A model generated the notes under the pieces. That model saw nothing but the letters and a program-made list of their open reading frames with translations. It did no database searches and was not told where the DNA came from. DNA of 64,000 nt from Gottfriedia solisilvae (GTDB lineage Bacteria; Bacillota; Bacilli; Bacillales; Bacillaceae_G). Shown piece by piece: positions 60,204 through 64,000 of the stretch (positions are counted from its first letter, which is position 1; every line of letters begins with the position of its first letter). The stretch spans positions 496,001 to 560,000 of the forward strand of contig NZ_NETJ01000001.1 of assembly GCF_002128405.1 (NCBI RefSeq). Direction: 5' to 3'. The position numbers were made by a program, and so were the translations under genes.

Positions 60204-60277
60204 ATTAATCACCTCTTCTTTTTAGATAGTATTGCCAAAAAAAAGAGTTTTCTTACAGTTTAGTTAATTGAATTTTA

Positions 60278-60829
60278 TTATTTTAGAAATTGATTTAATT
60301 GTTTTTCAGTTAAAGGTCCAATTTGCTTATAAATCACTTCACCATTTGGGTTGATAAAGAATGTAGTCGGTATCGAAATAACTCCGTACTTTCGAAAATT
60401 ATCGCCTTTTTCATCAAGTAAAATTTGATAATGCATATTATTTTTTTTAACGAAATTGTTCACAAAATTAAGATCCTTTTTTTCACCAATAAAATCGGCA
60501 ACTCCTAATATAACGATATCACTTTTATTTTTCTGATAAAATTTTTCAAGAACTGGAATTTCATCCTGGCAAGGTGGGCACCAAGTTGCCCAGTAATTTA
60601 ATATAACCTTTTTCCCTTTATATGACGATAGCTTCACTTTCTTTTGATCCAATGTCATAAGCTCAATATCTGGAGCCTGTTGACCAACTTGGACACCCAT
60701 TTTTTGAATTGACGCAATATAAGAATCATTCTTACTCACTTTCTTCTCTTCTTGCTTTTTTTCAGTTAATTGAAAAATTGAATACCCTAAAGCTATTACT
60801 AATAGTAGTAATGGTATGATTTTTTTCAT
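60278..60829 (-). CDS. yneN: Membrane-anchored thiol-disulfide oxidoreductase YneN (TlpA/ResA family)
   Basis: 183-residue protein with an N-terminal membrane anchor (about 4-22) and an extracytoplasmic thioredoxin fold: GQQAPDIELMTLDQKKVKLSSYKGKKVILNYWATWCPPCQDEIPVLEKFY contains the redox pair Cys-Pro-Pro-Cys. ResA-like, so it probably reduces cysteines in exported proteins such as c-type cytochromes, or acts in spore envelope maturation. ATG 60829 with AAGGGTGAT is preferred to an upstream GTG start. Same position as B. subtilis yneN, next to citB. Confidence 0.9.
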   Translation of the reverse strand: MKKIIPLLLLVIALGYSIFQLTEKKQEEKKVSKNDSYIASIQKMGVQVGQQAPDIELMTLDQKKVKLSSYKGKKVILNYWATWCPPCQDEIPVLEKFYQKNKSDIVILGVADFIGEKKDLNFVNNFVKKNNMHYQILLDEKGDNFRKYGVISIPTTFFINPNGEVIYKQIGPLTEKQLNQFLK

Positions 60830-60930
60830 GATTGTAATCACCCTTTTAATGAACTAACTCTATTTAACCATAAAATATAGAAAAAACAAATTTCAAAAAG
60901 AAGTTTTCTTAGGATACCCTTTATAAAGAA

Positions 60931-60962
60931 AAAAAGCACAGTCATTAAGACTGTGCTTTTTA
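60931..60962 (-). terminator. Terminator of citB
   Basis: AAAGCACAGTC-ATTAA-GACTGTGCTTT, followed by TTTT; just after the citB stop. Confidence 0.85.
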
Positions 60963-60971
60963 TGATGAAAA

Positions 60972-63698
60972 TTAATGAGTTACTTTAGAATCATTTAATT
61001 TATCACGTAGTACCATTTGAAGAATTCCACCATGACGGTAGTAGTCAATTTCAACTTCACTATCGAAGCGAGCTACTACATCAAATTCTACAGTTGTTCC
61101 ATCTTCTCTTGTAGCAGTTACTTTTACAAGATCACGTGGTTTAACATTTTCATCAACATTAACTGCAAATAATTCTTTTCCAGTTAATTCGTATGTTGCA
61201 GCATTTTCGCCATCTTTAAATTGAAGTGGTAGAACACCCATTAATACAAGATTACTACGGTGGATACGTTCAAAGCTTTCAGCTAGAACAGTTTTAATAC
61301 CTAAAAGGTTTGTTCCTTTTGCTGCCCAGTCACGAGAACTTCCCATACCATAGTCATTTCCTGCTAAAATCATTAAACCAGTTCCATCTTCTTTATAACG
61401 CATTGCTGCATCATAAATTGACATAACTTCACCAGTTGGCCAGTAAGTTGTGTATCCACCTTCTGTGCCTGGTGCAATTTGATTACGGATACGGATGTTT
61501 GCAAATGTACCTCGCATCATTACATCATGGTTTCCACGACGAGAACCATATGAGTTAAAGTCAATCGGATTTACACCTTTGCTTTGTAGGTAAAGACCTG
61601 CAGGAGTTGTTTTACCAATTGAACCAGCTGGTGAAATATGGTCAGTTGTAACTGAATCTCCAAATTTACCAATAATTTTTAATCCAGCTAATGGTTTAAC
61701 TTCACCTGGCTCTTTTGATAAACCTTCAAAGAATGGTGGGTTTGCAATATATGTTGATTCACTATCCCATTTGTATAGAGAATCATCAGTTGTTTGAATT
61801 TCGTTCCAACGCTTGTTGTCTTCAAATACTCTTTCATATTCTTTCTTGAATAATTCAGGAGTAACTGTTGCAGCTACAACTTCTTGAACTTCAGCAGATG
61901 TTGGCCAGATATCTTTTAAGAATACATCCTTACCATCTTGATCTTGTCCGATTGGTTCAACAGAGAAGTCAATATTTACATTTCCAGCTAAAGCGTAAGC
62001 AACTACTAATGGCGGTGATGCTAAGTAGTTACCTTTTACTTGAGGATGAATACGTCCTTCAAAGTTACGGTTACCTGAAAGTACAGATGTTACTAACATA
62101 TCATGTTCAGCGATTGCTGCTTCCATTTCAGGAGCTAAAGGACCAGAGTTACCGATACATGTAGTACATCCATAACCTACAATGTTAAATCCTAATTGGT
62201 TCAAGAAAGGAATTAAGCCAGCTTCTTGTAAATATCCACTAACTACTTTAGAACCAGGAGCTAATGAAGTTTTTACATAAGCAGGAACTGTTAATCCTTT
62301 TTCAACTGCTTTTTTCGCAACTAAACCAGCACCTAACATTACGTAAGGATTTGATGTATTTGTACAACTTGTGATCGCAGCGATTGCTACAGCACCTGTT
62401 TTAAATGTTGTTTCAGTACCATTTTCAAATTTAACTGCAACTTCTTTATCTAAAACATCTTTCGTTAATCCGAAACCTGCATTACCCATTGGTGCAGCAA
62501 CAGCTTCTTGGAAAGATTTTTTCATTTCAGAAAGTGGAATTAAATCTTGTGGACGTTTTGGACCAGAAAGATTTGTTTCAATTTCAGAAAGATTAATTTC
62601 TACTAATGAAGTGAAAGTTGGATCTTCTAAATCAGGTGTATAGAATAAGTCATTTGCTTTGCAATATGCTTCAACTAATTCAACTTGCTCTTCTGGACGA
62701 CCTGTTAAACGTAAGTAGTTTAATGCTTCACCATCAACTGGGAAGAAACCACATGTAGCACCATATTCAGGAGCCATGTTCGCAATTGTTGCACGGTCTG
62801 CTAAAGGCATGCTTTGTAAACCTGGTCCAAAGAACTCAACAAATTTATTAACTACACCTTTTTTACGTAAAACTTCAGTAACTTTTAAAGCTACATCAGT
62901 TGCAGTAGTTCCACTTGGAAGTGAACCAGTTAATTTAACCCCAATTACTTCTGGTACTGGGAAATAAGATGGTTGGCCAAGCATTCCTGCTTCAGCTTCA
63001 ATACCACCTACACCCCAACCTAATACACCAATACCATTGATCATTGTTGTATGAGAGTCAGTACCTACTAATGTATCTGGGAATGCAACGATTTCACCAT
63101 CTTCATTTTGAAGAGCATGAACAACATTTGCTAAATATTCTAAGTTAACTTGGTGAACGATACCTGTAGCTGGTGGCACAGCACGATAGTTATTGAATGC
63201 TTTTTGAGCCCAGCTTAAGAATTGGTAACGCTCTTCGTTACGTGAAAATTCTAAATCCATATTAAAATCAAGTGAATCCAACGTACCAGCTTTATCTACC
63301 ATTACTGAGTGGTCAATAACAAGATCAACTGGAATTTCAGGATTAATTACTTCTGGGTCTCCACCCATATCTGCCATAGCTTTTCTTAAAGAAGCTAAAT
63401 CTACAACAGCAGGAACACCAGTAAAATCTTGTAAGATTACTCGTGATGGTTTGAAAGGAACATCTACATCTTGTAGTTCAGTTGTTCCCCATTTTGCTAA
63501 GTTTTCAACATGTTCTTTCTTAATTACTCTGCCATCTACTTGACGAAGAACTGACTCTAATAATACCTTAATTGAATAAGGTAATTTGCCAATTTTGGCA
63601 ACTCCAGCTTCCTCAATTGCTTTTAAGCGATAATAATGATAAGTTTTGCCGTTCGCAGTAAAAGTCGAACGTGATTGAAAAACGTCATTTTTCCCCAT
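60972..63698 (-). CDS. citB: Aconitate hydratase (aconitase A)
   Basis: 908-residue monomeric [4Fe-4S] aconitase converting citrate to isocitrate in the TCA cycle; in Bacilli it also binds RNA when the cluster is lost. Cluster ligands are in [12 protein letters not shown] and [12 protein letters not shown]; other signatures: [76 protein letters not shown] and [35 protein letters not shown] 63698 follows GGGGGAAGAAAC. A CcpC-type box lies upstream, and the next gene, transcribed away, is sspO. Confidence 0.97.
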   Translation of the reverse strand: MGKNDVFQSRSTFTANGKTYHYYRLKAIEEAGVAKIGKLPYSIKVLLESVLRQVDGRVIKKEHVENLAKWGTTELQDVDVPFKPSRVILQDFTGVPAVVDLASLRKAMADMGGDPEVINPEIPVDLVIDHSVMVDKAGTLDSLDFNMDLEFSRNEERYQFLSWAQKAFNNYRAVPPATGIVHQVNLEYLANVVHALQNEDGEIVAFPDTLVGTDSHTTMINGIGVLGWGVGGIEAEAGMLGQPSYFPVPEVIGVKLTGSLPSGTTATDVALKVTEVLRKKGVVNKFVEFFGPGLQSMPLADRATIANMAPEYGATCGFFPVDGEALNYLRLTGRPEEQVELVEAYCKANDLFYTPDLEDPTFTSLVEINLSEIETNLSGPKRPQDLIPLSEMKKSFQEAVAAPMGNAGFGLTKDVLDKEVAVKFENGTETTFKTGAVAIAAITSCTNTSNPYVMLGAGLVAKKAVEKGLTVPAYVKTSLAPGSKVVSGYLQEAGLIPFLNQLGFNIVGYGCTTCIGNSGPLAPEMEAAIAEHDMLVTSVLSGNRNFEGRIHPQVKGNYLASPPLVVAYALAGNVNIDFSVEPIGQDQDGKDVFLKDIWPTSAEVQEVVAATVTPELFKKEYERVFEDNKRWNEIQTTDDSLYKWDSESTYIANPPFFEGLSKEPGEVKPLAGLKIIGKFGDSVTTDHISPAGSIGKTTPAGLYLQSKGVNPIDFNSYGSRRGNHDVMMRGTFANIRIRNQIAPGTEGGYTTYWPTGEVMSIYDAAMRYKEDGTGLMILAGNDYGMGSSRDWAAKGTNLLGIKTVLAESFERIHRSNLVLMGVLPLQFKDGENAATYELTGKELFAVNVDENVKPRDLVKVTATREDGTTVEFDVVARFDSEVEIDYYRHGGILQMVLRDKLNDSKVTH

Positions 63699-63823
63699 GT
63701 TTCTTCCCCCTATTAAGCATAAAATGTCTGAATTTATTTTATATCCAAACTTTTCAATACCTTACAATAATATCTTATTACAATGTATATCATAAGTAAA
63801 TAACAAGTAACTTATCATTTCTA

Positions 63824-63838
63824 ATAAGTAAAACTTAT
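63824..63838 (-). promoter_or_regulatory. CcpC-type operator upstream of citB
   Basis: ATAAGTAAAACTTAT is a perfect ATAA-N7-TTAT dyad, the CcpC box known from citB and citZ of B. subtilis, 126 bp before the start codon. Extra half-site-like ATAA/TTAT motifs lie at 63790-63823. Citrate would relieve repression. The citB promoter itself is uncertain; TTGTAA-18-TATAAA (minus, about 63730-63760) is possible. Confidence 0.65.
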
Positions 63839-63864
63839 GACCAAATATCAATGACAAATTTCGC

Positions 63865-63893
63865 GTATTCCGAAAAAAAAAGGTAACACTAAT
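63865..63893 (+). promoter_or_regulatory. Sigma-G-like promoter of sspO
   Basis: GTATT (63865-63869), 17-bp spacer, CACTAAT (63887-63893); partial match to GNATR and CATNNTA. Confidence 0.4.
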
Positions 63894-63916
63894 AAATGTG
63901 AAAAGGAGGGATTATG

Positions 63917-64000
63917 ATGTCAAGACGTAAGAATAATGTTGGTAGTGGTAGATCTGCCTCACTCGAGCAAGGAAAAGCAGCTGGTTTTAATGAAGAAACT
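63917..64000 (+). CDS. sspO: Small acid-soluble spore protein O, 5' part
   Basis: The first 28 codons read MSRRKNNVGSGRSASLEQGK, then AAGFNEET, a SspO-type N terminus (RRKxNHV...QGxGAGYNEE). AAAGGAGGG at 63902-63910 gives better spacing to ATG 63917 than to ATG 63914. Divergent from citB, as in B. subtilis. The 3' end is beyond the window. Confidence 0.82.
   Translation, partial: MSRRKNNVGSGRSASLEQGKAAGFNEET

Overview
The window is AT-rich chromosomal DNA of an endospore-forming member of the Bacillaceae (Bacillus sensu lato). Spore genes (sspN, tlp, sspO, sleL), liaFSR, strong AGGAGG-type ribosome binding sites, a glycine T-box and the order citB-yneN-(fbpB-like)-sspN-tlp ... yneP ... plsY-yneT-parE-parC support this. 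That order is the same as in Bacillus subtilis. A single-chain glycyl-tRNA synthetase (glyQS) instead of glyQ/glyS, together with low GC, points away from B. subtilis itself towards a B. cereus-like or Gottfriedia-like lineage; the genus is an inference. Nearly all genes lie on the minus strand.

Layout. 1-7.1 kb: 3'-truncated SNF2/SWIM helicase, cell-envelope stress operon liaFSR, RsgA-type GTPase. 7.7-12.4 kb: peptide transporter, dUTPase, a nucleotidyltransferase, a double GNAT protein and a Gln/Asn/His-rich coiled-coil protein of unknown function. 12.5-20.6 kb: rluF-type pseudouridine synthase, an ArsR/SRPBCC operon with visible operators, metallophosphoesterase, several small unknown membrane proteins, a 282-bp MITE-like element, paiA, a divergent Rrf2/AhpD-like pair and fra.

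20.8-33.1 kb is the most interesting region: about 13 genes for acyl-CoA catabolism in three minus-strand transcription units, each headed by the same 18-bp TetR-type palindrome, with a tetR gene inside. It encodes an acyl-CoA ligase, two acyl-CoA dehydrogenases, three SDRs, an enoyl-CoA hydratase, two MaoC hydratases, a thioesterase, an MDR reductase, an APH-fold kinase and a ComB-family phosphatase. The kinase and one dehydrogenase correspond to the two halves of ACAD10/ACAD11 (LvaA and LvaC in Pseudomonas), so the regulon probably degrades 4-hydroxy acids through a phosphorylated acyl-CoA.

33.4-40.5 kb: HAD phosphatase, DUF2785 protein, GNAT, secreted polysaccharide deacetylase, zinc-ribbon and NETI proteins, Bax-inhibitor-like membrane protein and T-box-controlled glyQS. 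40.5-45.7 kb: branched-chain amino acid ABC transporter livKHMGF with a CodY-like box and an internal terminator. 46-55.9 kb: topoisomerase IV (parEC) under a LexA-like box, a repeat that has duplicated a terminator hairpin, yneT, an HtrA protease next to a two-component system, and plsY. 56-64 kb: thioesterase yneP, a 48-residue membrane peptide overlapping an SPFH protein, SleL, minor SASP genes, an FbpB-like small protein, YneN, aconitase and the start of sspO.

No rRNA, tRNA, CRISPR array, prophage or intact transposase was seen. Motif positions and family calls were made by eye, without searches.
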